Source of the DNA: Palleronia aestuarii | Lineage (GTDB): Bacteria > Pseudomonadota > Alphaproteobacteria > Rhodobacterales > Rhodobacteraceae | NCBI RefSeq assembly: GCF_003253995.1 | Contig: NZ_QKZL01000015.1 | Coordinates: forward strand, 3,915-67,914 | Direction of reading: 5' to 3' | DNA length: 64,000 bases | Shown: positions 15,385-23,646 of the stretch, piece after piece | Position numbering within the stretch: the first letter of the stretch is position 1 | Layout: each line of letters starts with the position of its first letter | Position numbers and translations under genes: made by a program | The notes under the pieces: generated by a model | Databases searched by the model: none | Seen by the model: the letters and a program-made list of their open reading frames with translations, nothing else | Told to the model about the DNA's origin: nothing

Positions 15385-17744
15385 CAGACGGCCTCCTTGA
15401 AGGGCAGGGGTTCGTTGTCCTTGTCGTCGTCCCCGGAATCGTCCGCGACACGGCCTGCGCCGAGCGCCCGGAGCATCGGCCCGAGGACCGACAGGTCAAG
15501 GTCCACGATCGTGCTGGCATCGTTCGCCCGCACCAGCGCCGTGCGCGCACCCGCCGCCGAGGTGCAGAGGAACTCCTCTTCCCGGTCGGTCAGGTTCAGC
15601 GGTGCCAGTTCCCGGCTCGTGTTCTTCGAGCTCGGGAACAGGATTTGCGTCACGCAGCTCTCGAAGATCGAGCCGCCGGCGGCGCTCTCGGCGATGTGGC
15701 TGACGCGCTGCGTCAGCATGACCACGACGACGTTCTTCTTCCGCATCGTCAGCATCCAGTCCTTCAGGCGGGCCTGGAAGTACGGATCGTCGAGCATCTT
15801 CCAGGCTTCGTCGAGCACGATGATCGTCGGCCGCCCGTCCTCGACCGTCCGCTCGATGCGCCGGAACACGTAGGAGAGCCACGCGGTCCGCACCGCCGGG
15901 CTGTCGAAGATCTCCGTCAGGTCGAACGCGGTGATCCGGTTCGAGAAGCGCAGCGGATCGCCTTCCTTGCCGGAGAACAGCCAGTGATACTTGCCGTCAT
16001 CCCACTGACCCATTCGCGTATGCAGATCGCCGCCGTCATCCACCGAGACGAGCTGGCTGCGGAAGGCGCTCAGCGTTTGCAGGTAGGGGTCGCTATCGGC
16101 GTTGGCGCGCACGGCGTTCGACAGGGCCTCCTCCTGTGCCGCCGTGAGCGGCGGGGCGTCGGCGGTCAGCAGCGCGCCGAGCCAGTCCGTGAGCCAGCCG
16201 ACCCCGCGCAGGTCCGCCTCGGAGCGGAACGGGTTGAACCCGGTCGGCACGCCCATCTGGACGGCCGAGTAGCTGCCCCCGAGCCCGCGGATCGCGCTCT
16301 CCAGGCCCCGGTCCTTGTCGAAGGCGATGATGCGCGGGCCGAGCCGCTGCGCCTGCGCCAGAAGGAACGCGGTGCCGAGCGTCTTGCCCGAGCCGGTCCG
16401 CCCGATGACGAGCGTATGGCCCACCGTGCGGTCGCCCGGCTCGCCGGGCTGGTGGAAGCTGAAGCGGTAGGGCTCGCCGCCGAGCGTCGGCAGGATGGTG
16501 ATCGGGGCGCCCCAGGGCTCGGTGCCCGGTTCGAGCCCGCGGCCCGTGGTATGCAGCGCGGCGAAGTCCGCGAAGCAGGCCGACGAGATCATCGCGTCGC
16601 GCGCCCGGAAGGTGAAGTTCCCGGGATGTTGCGCGAAGTACGCCGTGCGCGCGCCGATGTCCTCGCGCACCGCGACCGCGAGGGCGCGCTGCGATTGCGT
16701 GCGGATCTCCGAGGCGAGGTCGTTCAATTCCTCGGGCGAGCGGGCCACGGCCATGATCGAGACCTGATGCTGGCCGAAGCTGATCCGCCCGGACGCGAGA
16801 TCGTCGGCGGCATCGACGAGCTGCGCCTGCGCCGAGCGCGCCGCATCGTCGGCCGCGCTCATCTGCCGGATCGTGCGCTGCACGCGCCCGAGTGCGGGCA
16901 CGAGGTCGATCGGCGTGAAGGAGTGCGTGACGATGGTATCGCCGGGCAGGTCGAGCCGGTCGAGGAAGCCCGGTGCGGTCTCGGTCGGGTACTTCTTGAA
17001 GGTGAACATCGCGCCGAAGCGCATGTCGTCCTCGTCGCTGCCCAGCACGACGAAACTGTCGCCCCGGAAGTCCACGCGGCTGTCGACGAGGAGATTGCCG
17101 ATCGGCGTGAAGGCCACGCCGGGGGTCAGGGGCGCGTACTTGCCGGTCACGGCGGTCCGCAGAAGCCCGAGCCAGCGGCCGTCCGCGAGCGTCAGCCGCT
17201 CGGGCCGCGTGGGCGTCACGGCCTGCATCAGATTGGTGGTAACTTCGTTCAACACCGCGATGCGGCGGGTGCGCTCGGCGCGGAGGTCGCGTTTGGAGCC
17301 ACCCGTGATCCGGGCCAGGAGCCCGGCCAGCTTTCGGGCGCGCACGACGACGGAGACCATCGAGACGCGCTCGCGCAGGCCCCCGCCGGAGATCAGGCCT
17401 TGCCATTGCGCGTCGATCCGCGCCGCGAGCCCGTCGCCCTCGACGGGCAGCAGGATCGGGGCGGTCTCGTGGGAGATACGATGGACGTAGAACGCGATGT
17501 CGGGCCGGGCCTGCGCGACGGTCGAGCCGAAGGCCCGTGCCACGTCCGCGACGAACGTCGCGTCGGCGGTGTCGGCCTCGATGCCCGAGACGAGGAACGA
17601 CGCCATGACGTCACCGTCGCGCAGCATGAGGACGTCCTCCCCCACGCCCGTGACGTAGGGGAGGTAGGAGGCGAGCATGTGCTCGCGCTTGAGGCCCGGC
17701 GGATCGACGGCGCGGCGCCCGAGGCCCTGCTTCACATCAAGCAC
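15384..17744 (-). CDS. virB4: VirB4 secretion ATPase
   Basis: This 786-aa AAA+ ATPase powers pilus and channel assembly. The N-terminal CagE/TrbE/VirB domain covers about residues 20-420. The C-terminal ATPase has Walker A (VIGRTGSGKTLG) near residue 450 and Walker B (PTIIVLDEAWKML) near residue 635, with a MLTQRVSHIA segment after it. Length matches the family. It overlaps virB3 by 8 bases at its start and the lipoprotein gene at its end. A polar C-terminal tail (DDSGDDDKDNEPLPF) is slightly longer than usual. Confidence 0.96.
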   Translation of the reverse strand: MLDVKQGLGRRAVDPPGLKREHMLASYLPYVTGVGEDVLMLRDGDVMASFLVSGIEADTADATFVADVARAFGSTVAQARPDIAFYVHRISHETAPILLPVEGDGLAARIDAQWQGLISGGGLRERVSMVSVVVRARKLAGLLARITGGSKRDLRAERTRRIAVLNEVTTNLMQAVTPTRPERLTLADGRWLGLLRTAVTGKYAPLTPGVAFTPIGNLLVDSRVDFRGDSFVVLGSDEDDMRFGAMFTFKKYPTETAPGFLDRLDLPGDTIVTHSFTPIDLVPALGRVQRTIRQMSAADDAARSAQAQLVDAADDLASGRISFGQHQVSIMAVARSPEELNDLASEIRTQSQRALAVAVREDIGARTAYFAQHPGNFTFRARDAMISSACFADFAALHTTGRGLEPGTEPWGAPITILPTLGGEPYRFSFHQPGEPGDRTVGHTLVIGRTGSGKTLGTAFLLAQAQRLGPRIIAFDKDRGLESAIRGLGGSYSAVQMGVPTGFNPFRSEADLRGVGWLTDWLGALLTADAPPLTAAQEEALSNAVRANADSDPYLQTLSAFRSQLVSVDDGGDLHTRMGQWDDGKYHWLFSGKEGDPLRFSNRITAFDLTEIFDSPAVRTAWLSYVFRRIERTVEDGRPTIIVLDEAWKMLDDPYFQARLKDWMLTMRKKNVVVVMLTQRVSHIAESAAGGSIFESCVTQILFPSSKNTSRELAPLNLTDREEEFLCTSAAGARTALVRANDASTIVDLDLSVLGPMLRALGAGRVADDSGDDDKDNEPLPFKEAV

Positions 17745-18012
17745 GGTAGATCATCCCCTTGCCCTTGAACCAGCTCGGCGGCGGAGGCGTCTTCCCGAGG
17801 CTGGTGAAGATCACGTCGAGCAGCCGGGGGTCGTAGTTGGCGAGCGCCCGGAGGGCGGCGTAGCCGAGGCCCGCGCTTCCCAGCAGCCACAGCACCGAGA
17901 GCGTCGCGATGTAGCCGCCGACGACCACGAGAAAGAGGATCACGAGGTAGGTCATCGGCAGGCCGGCCATCGAGACGGGCCGTGTGAGCGCCAGGAAGCA
18001 CGGGTTCCGCAT
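17737..18012 (-). CDS. virB3: VirB3 inner-membrane protein
   Basis: This 91-aa protein carries a hydrophobic hairpin (about 17-48, GLPMTYLVILFLVVVGGYIATLSVLWLLG). The N-terminal LTRPVSMAG motif is typical of VirB3 (often LTRP...GVP). It partners VirB4 and is encoded immediately upstream of and overlapping virB4, as is usual. It starts 3 bases after the virB2 stop. Confidence 0.92.
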   Translation of the reverse strand: MRNPCFLALTRPVSMAGLPMTYLVILFLVVVGGYIATLSVLWLLGSAGLGYAALRALANYDPRLLDVIFTSLGKTPPPPSWFKGKGMIYRA

Positions 18013-18015
18013 AGC

Positions 18016-18315
18016 TCAAGTGCTTGCGCCGAAACCGCTGAGGATTGTCGCCGCGCTGAACAGGATGACGAGCCCGAGGCAGACCGAGCCGGCGAACATC
18101 CAGTTCATCCGGCCCATCAGGAACAAGATGCCGACCGCTGCCAACGCGACGAGGCCGAGGGCCTTGCCGGTCGTGCCGGTCAGCGCCGCGCCGAGCGTCG
18201 AGAAGAACGTGTTGATGGGCGAGAGGTCCTGCGCGAAGACCGGCGACGCCGCGCAGACCGCGAGCGCGAGCGCCACGGTCGCGATGCGACCGGTGGAGGG
18301 GGTCAGTATTGCCAT
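18016..18315 (-). CDS. virB2: VirB2 major pilin
   Basis: This 99-aa TrbC/VirB2 pilin precursor has a long signal sequence cleaved after SPVFA (about residue 28). The mature part has two membrane helices (about 45-72 and 75-97) joined by a short basic loop (MGRMNW). I chose the ATG at 18315, just inside the virB1 3' end, because it is followed by the signal sequence; an open frame extending further upstream is virB1 read in another frame. It overlaps virB1 by 13 bases. Confidence 0.9.
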   Translation of the reverse strand: MAILTPSTGRIATVALALAVCAASPVFAQDLSPINTFFSTLGAALTGTTGKALGLVALAAVGILFLMGRMNWMFAGSVCLGLVILFSAATILSGFGAST

Positions 18316-18971
18316 ACCGAAGAGTCCTTCTGACTTTTGGTGGAGTGAACGGTCTGTCCCGTTCGGGGGGGTACGGGCGCGGGATTCACGTTTTGTACTG
18401 AAGCCACCGCGGCCGTGATCTTGGCGACGTAGGCGCGCGTCTCCCGAAAGGGGGGCACGCCGCCATACTGGGTGACGCGGTGCGGCCCGGCATTGTAGGC
18501 CGCGAGCGCAAGATGCACGTCGCCGAATTGGTCGAGCTGCGCCGCGAGGTAGCGTGCCGCGCCGTCGAGGTTCTGTTCCGGGTCCCACGGATCGCGCACG
18601 CCGAGCGCCCGCGCCGTGTCCGGCATGAGTTGGCCAAGGCCCTGCGCCCCCTTGGGCGACAGCGCCCTCGGGTTGAAGCCGCTCTCGGCCCGGACCAGTT
18701 CGACGAAGACCAGTGCGAAGGTCAGGGCGTCGAGGCCGGCGCGACGCGGACCCGCCCCGCCCGCATGGCGCAGGGCCACCTGTTCGGCCATATCGCGATA
18801 GACGGCCCGGGATGCTGCGACCCGCGCCGGGCGAGGCGCTTGCGGCTGAGCTTGTGTGCCGAGCGAGTCCTTCACGACGACGCGGCCGTCCCGCGTGTAT
18901 TCGTAGACGGTGGCGTGGCTCGGAACGGCGAGTACGAAGCTCAGGAGGGACAGGGCGGCTGCACGGATCAC
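18303..18971 (-). CDS. virB1: VirB1 lytic transglycosylase
   Basis: This 222-aa SLT-family enzyme cuts peptidoglycan to make room for the channel. The start is GTG at 18971, overlapping the preceding stop (GTGA), and is followed by a signal peptide ([20 protein letters not shown]). The catalytic motif is [20 protein letters not shown] with the Glu near residue 104, then MPDTA and the AYNAGPHRV motif. The C-terminal 30 residues are Pro/Thr/Ser-rich. Confidence 0.93.
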   Translation of the reverse strand: MIRAAALSLLSFVLAVPSHATVYEYTRDGRVVVKDSLGTQAQPQAPRPARVAASRAVYRDMAEQVALRHAGGAGPRRAGLDALTFALVFVELVRAESGFNPRALSPKGAQGLGQLMPDTARALGVRDPWDPEQNLDGAARYLAAQLDQFGDVHLALAAYNAGPHRVTQYGGVPPFRETRAYVAKITAAVASVQNVNPAPVPPRTGQTVHSTKSQKDSSVWQY

Positions 18972-19474
18972 CAGCTCAGCCCCCCCGTCGTCCAGTAGAT
19001 CGCAATAGCCAGGACGGAAATCAGAACCGCCAGGGTTATCCAGACCGGCGGCGCCGTCACGAAGAACGACCCGAACAGTGTGAGGAGAACCGTCAATGCC
19101 TGCGGATAGACCGGCACGGCGATGACGAGCCCCACAACAGTCATGAACGAGAGGACTGGCGCAACAGCCGCGACGAAATACCCGGCGATCGCAAGAATGG
19201 GTCCGACCCCCATCCAGAGCAGCGCCCATCCGATCGTCCACGGAGTTGCAATCAGATCGTCGTAGGTGCCAACCGCCCAGACCGCGACCAGGTAGGGCGG
19301 CATGAGAAGGGCGAAGAATGCATAGCGAAGAGCGCGGGGCGTCCGGCTATGTGAAAGGCGAGGATACTTCTCGTCCAGTTGTGCGCGCCAGATTTCTAGC
19401 TCGAGCAGTGGGGGTAGGTCGTCCAGTTGTATCCGGACCGGCTTCGAACGTGACTTCTTAGTCGTCTTCGACAT
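18968..19474 (-). CDS. Polytopic membrane protein upstream of virB1
   Basis: Family not recognised. The 168-residue product starts with a basic polar stretch ([16 protein letters not shown]). About four to five hydrophobic segments fill residues 55-165 (for example [65 protein letters not shown]). I chose the ATG at 19474; it overlaps the preceding gene by 17 bases and the virB1 start by 4 bases, so it belongs to the virB transcript. A role in pilus or exclusion functions can be guessed only from position. Confidence 0.7.
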   Translation of the reverse strand: MSKTTKKSRSKPVRIQLDDLPPLLELEIWRAQLDEKYPRLSHSRTPRALRYAFFALLMPPYLVAVWAVGTYDDLIATPWTIGWALLWMGVGPILAIAGYFVAAVAPVLSFMTVVGLVIAVPVYPQALTVLLTLFGSFFVTAPPVWITLAVLISVLAIAIYWTTGGLSW

Positions 19475-19787
19475 CCGCAGAGACTGCATTTGCTGGTCTG
19501 AAGTAGGGAACCTCCAGAGTAGGTCCGTCGGGATAGAGGCTCTTGTGATAGTTGAAGAGCGCATCGGCGGTTCGGATGCGCTTCGGCATGTCTGTCGAGA
19601 GAATGTAGACCTGCTTTTCGACCCCATCGTAGCGAAGCAGGAAGACTTCCCACTCGATCCGGCCGGAACCAGCATCGACGGGTTTGTAGATGACCTTCCC
19701 GCCATCTGATTCCACGTATCCGCGAACGTGCGCGCCATAGAGTCTCTTCTCGTCTTCTTGGCCTGCCATCTCGTGCACGTCCCTCAT
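19458..19787 (-). CDS. Hypothetical 109-aa protein, first gene of the virB operon
   Basis: Not recognised. The ATG at 19787 has a GGAGG site 7 bases upstream and is the first start in the leftward virB transcript. The protein is polar and soluble, with mixed strand and helix (KVIYKPVDAG, IEWEVFLLRYDGVEKQVYIL), no signal peptide and an acidic C-terminus. It overlaps the following membrane-protein gene. A regulator or cytoplasmic assembly factor is possible; the sequence does not decide. Confidence 0.65.
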   Translation of the reverse strand: MRDVHEMAGQEDEKRLYGAHVRGYVESDGGKVIYKPVDAGSGRIEWEVFLLRYDGVEKQVYILSTDMPKRIRTADALFNYHKSLYPDGPTLEVPYFRPANAVSADVEDD

Positions 19788-20154
19788 GGTTTTGCCTCCA
19801 TACCAGGGACGATTAGCGCATAGCTGCCTGCTGCCTCAATCGCGATCATACGTTCCATCTATCTGAATACAAGTCAACCTGTAGGATATGTGGGACGTAT
19901 ATTTTTATCACGTCTGTAATTTTTGGATGCGGCTGTGTATGCCTACAAGCCTTGTATTTCCATACAGCAGATAATTTTGAGAACAGCAGTTTTGTTCAGC
20001 AAAATGCTGAAGTCTGGCTTGGTGAGCCTCATCGCGCTGAAACCAACAACCCAACCGCGGCCAGCGAATGGCCGACCCTGCCCATCACAACGGGACAGTC
20101 CCTTGGTGATGGATGCGCCCCGTTTGGCGGGAAGGGCCAGTTCTGTAGCGAACG

Positions 20155-20178
20155 CATACGAAACGAGACGAAACGAAA
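20155..20178 (+). repeat. 24-bp ACGAAA-rich motif, copy 1 (virB side)
   Basis: CATACGAAACGAGACGAAACGAAA. It matches the minus strand at 22931-22954 in 22 of 24 positions. It lies about 370 bases upstream of the first gene of the virB operon, and the two copies bracket the rcg pair in inverted orientation. It contains three ACGAAA half-sites. A shared operator for the virB and rcg operons is the simplest reading. Confidence 0.6.
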
Positions 20179-20235
20179 CGTGCTACTATACTGTTTTAAC
20201 TAAATATTAATATTTTGATGAAGCGGATTTTGTGT

Positions 20236-20302
20236 GGAACCGGACCAGCGGCTTGCGTCGCAGCAGGCAAGTGCCTCCTGCGAACCCGCTCCCGGTTCGG
20301 AC
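20236..20302 (-). terminator. Long imperfect hairpin after the RcgR-like gene
   Basis: The inner stem pairs 20259-20269 with 20272-20282 (10 of 11 positions). An outer stem pairs the GAACCGG-containing left arm with the CCGGTTC-containing right arm. It begins 6 bases after the stop codon at 20308. There is no strong U-tract on the minus strand, so it may be a processed or Rho-assisted end. Confidence 0.5.
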
Positions 20303-20307
20303 CGCTT

Positions 20308-21315
20308 TCAGACTTTACTATGGAGGAGGCGTGAGCCAGCGAGGCCGGCGGGCAGGATATAAGGTGGCAGCGACAAGGAGTAGTGCCCGCAATTCAGGCG
20401 CAGCACTCTCGGCGTCGCACCGACGCGGTTCAGGGTCTCGATCAACTGGTCCGAAACCTGCGGCAGTACCACGGTGTCTCTCTTGGCCAAGACGAGCTGC
20501 AAGGCGAGACCCGGTCGAGCCAGTCGATCGGCATAACTTTCGAGGTTGAGTGGAGACCAAGCTTGGCGAAGCTGGGATAACTCGATTTTTCCTTCGAGGC
20601 TTGCTCGAATATGGCGCGTAGCACGCCCCGTCCACACCATATCGGCAAGGTTTCCCGCCGTCAGGAGCAACACCGCCTTCCCGATCGTAGGCTCGTGGCT
20701 CGCCACCAGACCAGCCACCCAGGAACCCAGGCTCATTCCAAGGACAGAAACCTTCTCGTAGCCCGCATCTTTCAAGACGCCGACCATCTTGCGTCCGTCC
20801 AGTACCGCTTGTCGCATCGACTGGATCGTACGCCCGAGGTTCGGACTAAGCATGTAATCAGCGTGAGAAGAACCAGGGCGACTGCGCTCTAGGTGATACG
20901 GCATAGCGATCTCGACCACCGTAATCCCTTGCCAAGCGAAGAATTGGGCGAGTTGAGGTTTGCGCGACGGGGCATTCCAGTGATGGAAGACCACAAGGGC
21001 GTGGTCCGAAGACCTGCCTTGTGTCACCTTTGCCCGGACAGTGTTGTTCTCGGAGATGTCGGTCTTGAGGGTCGAAGGAAAGGTTATCCACCCATCCTCC
21101 CAAACCGAGTCAGAAGTTTTTCCGTCCCACCCATAGAAGCTCGCTGAGTTGGCTACAGCCCGCTCCGCGTGAGTGCAAAACTCCGCGATGCCGGCCATGC
21201 TCTCCGCAGCGGGAAACGCAAGATCTGCATCGAGGATTGGGTCGGCCACTTTCTTGTCTGCGTCGGCACGACACGCGCGGCGCTCGTCCCGCTCGTCAAG
21301 CCACTTATGAAACAT
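20308..21315 (-). CDS. rcgR: Alpha/beta hydrolase, RcgR-family-like (putative quorum lactone hydrolase)
   Basis: This 335-aa alpha/beta hydrolase has the nucleophile elbow GMSLGS about two thirds in. A VVFHHWN strand-turn sits upstream, the putative acid in a DTVVLPQ loop and the histidine in LNCGHYSLSL. I chose the ATG at 21315 because a GGGCG site precedes it; it overlaps the end of the upstream membrane-protein gene by 11 bases. Paired with an RcgA-type protein beside conjugation genes, it fits what I recall as the RcgR family, annotated as putative quorum lactone hydrolases. The substrate is unproven; a generic esterase is the alternative. Confidence 0.6.
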   Translation of the reverse strand: MFHKWLDERDERRACRADADKKVADPILDADLAFPAAESMAGIAEFCTHAERAVANSASFYGWDGKTSDSVWEDGWITFPSTLKTDISENNTVRAKVTQGRSSDHALVVFHHWNAPSRKPQLAQFFAWQGITVVEIAMPYHLERSRPGSSHADYMLSPNLGRTIQSMRQAVLDGRKMVGVLKDAGYEKVSVLGMSLGSWVAGLVASHEPTIGKAVLLLTAGNLADMVWTGRATRHIRASLEGKIELSQLRQAWSPLNLESYADRLARPGLALQLVLAKRDTVVLPQVSDQLIETLNRVGATPRVLRLNCGHYSLSLPPYILPAGLAGSRLLHSKV

Positions 21316-22996
21316 TCCGTACGCCCTTTGCCGCAACCTGACTGGTTCCGAAACCGGGATCGAACAAGCCGTAGGTGGCAAGCAGTATCCCAAGGACAAG
21401 AAGAACCGAGAAGCCGCTGAAGGCGCCCATCGACAGGTAAGCTAAAACCTCTAGCACCACGACGACCATCATCTTCCTCAAAGCAGCGCGGTAAGGTCCA
21501 CTAAGCCCAATTCGAACGCAGCCGTACAGGAAAACAGTGCATGCCGAGAGCGCGACCACCAAGCTCGTGTAGTTCGTAGGGGTGGCATAATCGCCCCAGC
21601 CAATCGTCCCACTGATACCAGGCACGAGTGAAAGCCCGTCTATCAGCAACCAGCGCGGCACGTTTGACGCCGTGGTCGTAACGTACAACGCCTGTAGCTT
21701 CATGGTGATCGCGATGAGCAAGCCCAGGATTGTGCAGCGGAATATTCCCTGCATGATCCTTAGTTCGATCTTGCTGACCCGAGACGGATCGACATCTACC
21801 TTGCTGCCTCGCCGATGCACGATTTCCGAGAAATCGTGTACCAAGGTGTAGAGCAGAATGAGGCCCGTGAAGAAGAGATAGAAGCAGATGCACATATAGA
21901 AGTAGGCAAGACCGGTGAATACGATCTCCTGAGACACACTGATTGCGTCCGGGTCCACGAGAGCCAGTGAGCCCCAATCTACTGCATGGTCATTCTTACC
22001 AGTCAGAAGGGGAAGCAATCTGACGTCAACCCATTGGAAAATACCAGCAAAACCAATGTTGACCAGAAACGCCGCCCAGAAAGTATAGGAGGACGCATCG
22101 ACCTTCTGCTCCCATCCCTTGAGAACTCCACTTGGACTTACCGGACCAGATATTTCCGCACGTCCCTCCCTTCGCCAGAACACCAACAGATCAACGACGA
22201 AGGCCAGGAACAATGGCAGGAAGATGATGAAAAGGATCGTCCAGTTGGGTGCCCAAAGAAACCCAACCTGCTTGATGATGCCGTCATCGCGCATGTACGT
22301 GACGCTGCTAATGCCGAGAAACAGGGATATGAACTGCAACGAGACTGCCCCAGCGAACACGCTCACCGGGAGATTCAGGGGCGATCCCTGACTGAAAAGC
22401 GCCTCCGACGCGCGAGCGAGGCCAGTACCTTCCGCACCGGTCACGACAGTTTGGTCTTCCGCCATTGTCCGATCTGGCGGTTCGACGCCTTCGGCATCAA
22501 CTAGCTGATTGGTATCTGGCTGCTGGGGAGCGGTCTGCTCGTCACGCCCGCGTCGACGCATATCTCGACGCTTGGCCGTAAGTCTTGCTTGAGCTGCGCT
22601 GAGTTCTGCCTGCCAGGCGCTCGTCGCTTCGGGATCATCGCATCCAAAGACCCGGGCCAACCATCGGATATTATCGGTGCTGATGCCCTTCTCGTTGTCT
22701 TGGAACCATAGCTGGACAGTCCGCAACTCGATGCCGGCGCGATTGGCCTCGATCTGAGAAATCGCTTCCGCAAGGGCATCAGGGGTCCATGACCCTTGCG
22801 GAAAACCCTCGTCGTCTACGGGCCTTCCTGCACCAGCACTTACTGTGCGCTTGAAGAGCGCCTTAAAATCGTACTCGCCATCACCTGGCGGTACAAAATA
22901 TTTTCCATTTTTTATCAATGACCTACGGGATTTCGTTTCGTGCCGTTTCGTATGACTTCGTAATAGGACGTGATCTAGCCAGCGATCACAACGCAT
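21305..22996 (-). CDS. rcgA: RcgA-family-like membrane protein with N-terminal HTH-like domain
   Basis: This protein has up to 563 residues. Residues about 55-140 look like an XRE-type helix-turn-helix (LAEAISQIEANRAGIELRTV and QDNEKGISTDNIRWLARVFG). A polar linker follows, then about seven to nine membrane segments from residue 215 to the C-terminus. This architecture next to a hydrolase and type IV secretion genes fits the RcgA family of putative transporters as I remember it. The start is uncertain: the ATG at 22996 has no clear ribosome site and would place a repeated operator-like motif (22931-22954) inside the gene. A TTG at 22918 just after that motif is an alternative giving about 537 residues. 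Confidence 0.6.
   Translation of the reverse strand: MRCDRWLDHVLLRSHTKRHETKSRRSLIKNGKYFVPPGDGEYDFKALFKRTVSAGAGRPVDDEGFPQGSWTPDALAEAISQIEANRAGIELRTVQLWFQDNEKGISTDNIRWLARVFGCDDPEATSAWQAELSAAQARLTAKRRDMRRRGRDEQTAPQQPDTNQLVDAEGVEPPDRTMAEDQTVVTGAEGTGLARASEALFSQGSPLNLPVSVFAGAVSLQFISLFLGISSVTYMRDDGIIKQVGFLWAPNWTILFIIFLPLFLAFVVDLLVFWRREGRAEISGPVSPSGVLKGWEQKVDASSYTFWAAFLVNIGFAGIFQWVDVRLLPLLTGKNDHAVDWGSLALVDPDAISVSQEIVFTGLAYFYMCICFYLFFTGLILLYTLVHDFSEIVHRRGSKVDVDPSRVSKIELRIMQGIFRCTILGLLIAITMKLQALYVTTTASNVPRWLLIDGLSLVPGISGTIGWGDYATPTNYTSLVVALSACTVFLYGCVRIGLSGPYRAALRKMMVVVVLEVLAYLSMGAFSGFSVLLVLGILLATYGLFDPGFGTSQVAAKGVRNVS
22931..22954 (-). repeat. 24-bp ACGAAA-rich motif, copy 2 (rcgA side)
   Basis: On the minus strand this reads CATACGAAACGGCACGAAACGAAA, 22 of 24 positions identical to copy 1. 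It sits at the 5' end of the rcgA reading frame, between two possible starts (22996 and 22918), as an operator would if translation begins at 22918. Confidence 0.6.
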
Positions 22997-23095
22997 CCAG
23001 CAGCTATAAAGCGCGATGACGCTGGGGCACCTACACCGTCAGGTTGTAGACCTCCTATTTTCTGTAACGCTTTCACGGCGAGGAGGAACACTCAC

Positions 23096-23215
23096 ATGCA
23101 TACAGAGGGCACCTATACAGATACAGGCTATCTTGTTGGACATAGCCTATGTATCTTGCCAGAAGCAAGTTTTAGGGTAACAGTGCAACCAGAAGCATTG
23201 CGCGCGGGTTCGTAG
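23096..23215 (+). CDS. Possible 39-aa peptide with internal hairpin
   Basis: An ATG with an excellent site (GAGGAGGA, 9 bases upstream) opens a 39-codon frame ending in TAG. The product is not recognised. The same stretch contains a 12-bp inverted repeat (23120-23131 paired with 23142-23155, 2-base bulge, 10-base loop). It may therefore be a structured leader or short leader peptide upstream of repC rather than an ordinary gene. Confidence 0.35.
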   Translation: MHTEGTYTDTGYLVGHSLCILPEASFRVTVQPEALRAGS

Positions 23216-23439
23216 CGCGGCCAAGCTTCTACGCCCCATGTGAAGACCCATGAAAGAAGAGGACAGCCGAAAGCACATAGATCCCTGAGCCGCAGACGAG
23301 GGCGGGATGGACGAGCAAAAGAACAGCGTCGTTTAGGCGGAGGAGCGTCGGCGGTTAACGCCAGAATTGCTCCAATATGCTTGACCGGCTATGCCTTGGA
23401 ACGGACAACACAAGAATCAAGAGCAGGAAGAAAGAACAC

Positions 23440-23533
23440 CCAGAAAAGCGAACCCCCCGCAAGGCGGCCACCAAGCGAGGGGGGTTCAAGAACCAGGGAA
23501 TTGGCGTTCCCGACGGTCCACAAATCAAGTGTT
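23440..23533 (-). ncRNA. Putative antisense RNA (ctRNA) upstream of repC
   Basis: The minus strand shows a promoter TTGCCT (23568-23563), a 17-base spacer and TAGAAC (23545-23540). About 90 nt further there is a Rho-independent terminator: a 9-bp stem 23450-23458/23479-23487 followed by GCTTTTCT. Between them is a second stem (23496-23500/23507-23511). A short antisense RNA in the repC leader is exactly how repABC-type plasmids limit RepC synthesis. It ends about 110 bases before the chosen repC start. Confidence 0.7.
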
Positions 23534-23646
23534 GGATTGGTTCTAGACCCCCCCGACAATCGAGGCAAGAAAAAAGCGCATCCGTGCGAACGGGAAAGCC
23601 ATGCCTCGGCCGCCTTGTCCAATCAGTTGTTGACAGGACAAGAGCA

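Larger units (their letters stand above)
19788..20307. other. Intergenic virB promoter region and rcg terminator
   Basis: An AT-rich region with no convincing gene. It must contain the virB promoter (leftward). A TTGACT word on the minus strand sits at about 19875-19880, but no good -10 follows at 16-18 bases. It also contains one copy of the 24-bp ACGAAA-rich motif (20155-20178), the AT-rich run at 20195-20220 and a long imperfect hairpin at 20236-20302. Confidence 0.5.

Noticed and set aside
15645-17768. Long rightward open frame opposite virB4
   Set aside because: Arg/Gly/Ala-rich shadow translation of virB4 with no motif.
19923-20210. Two short rightward frames in the virB upstream region
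   Set aside because: No ribosome site, no recognisable product, and they lie in regulatory AT-rich DNA; starts are poor.
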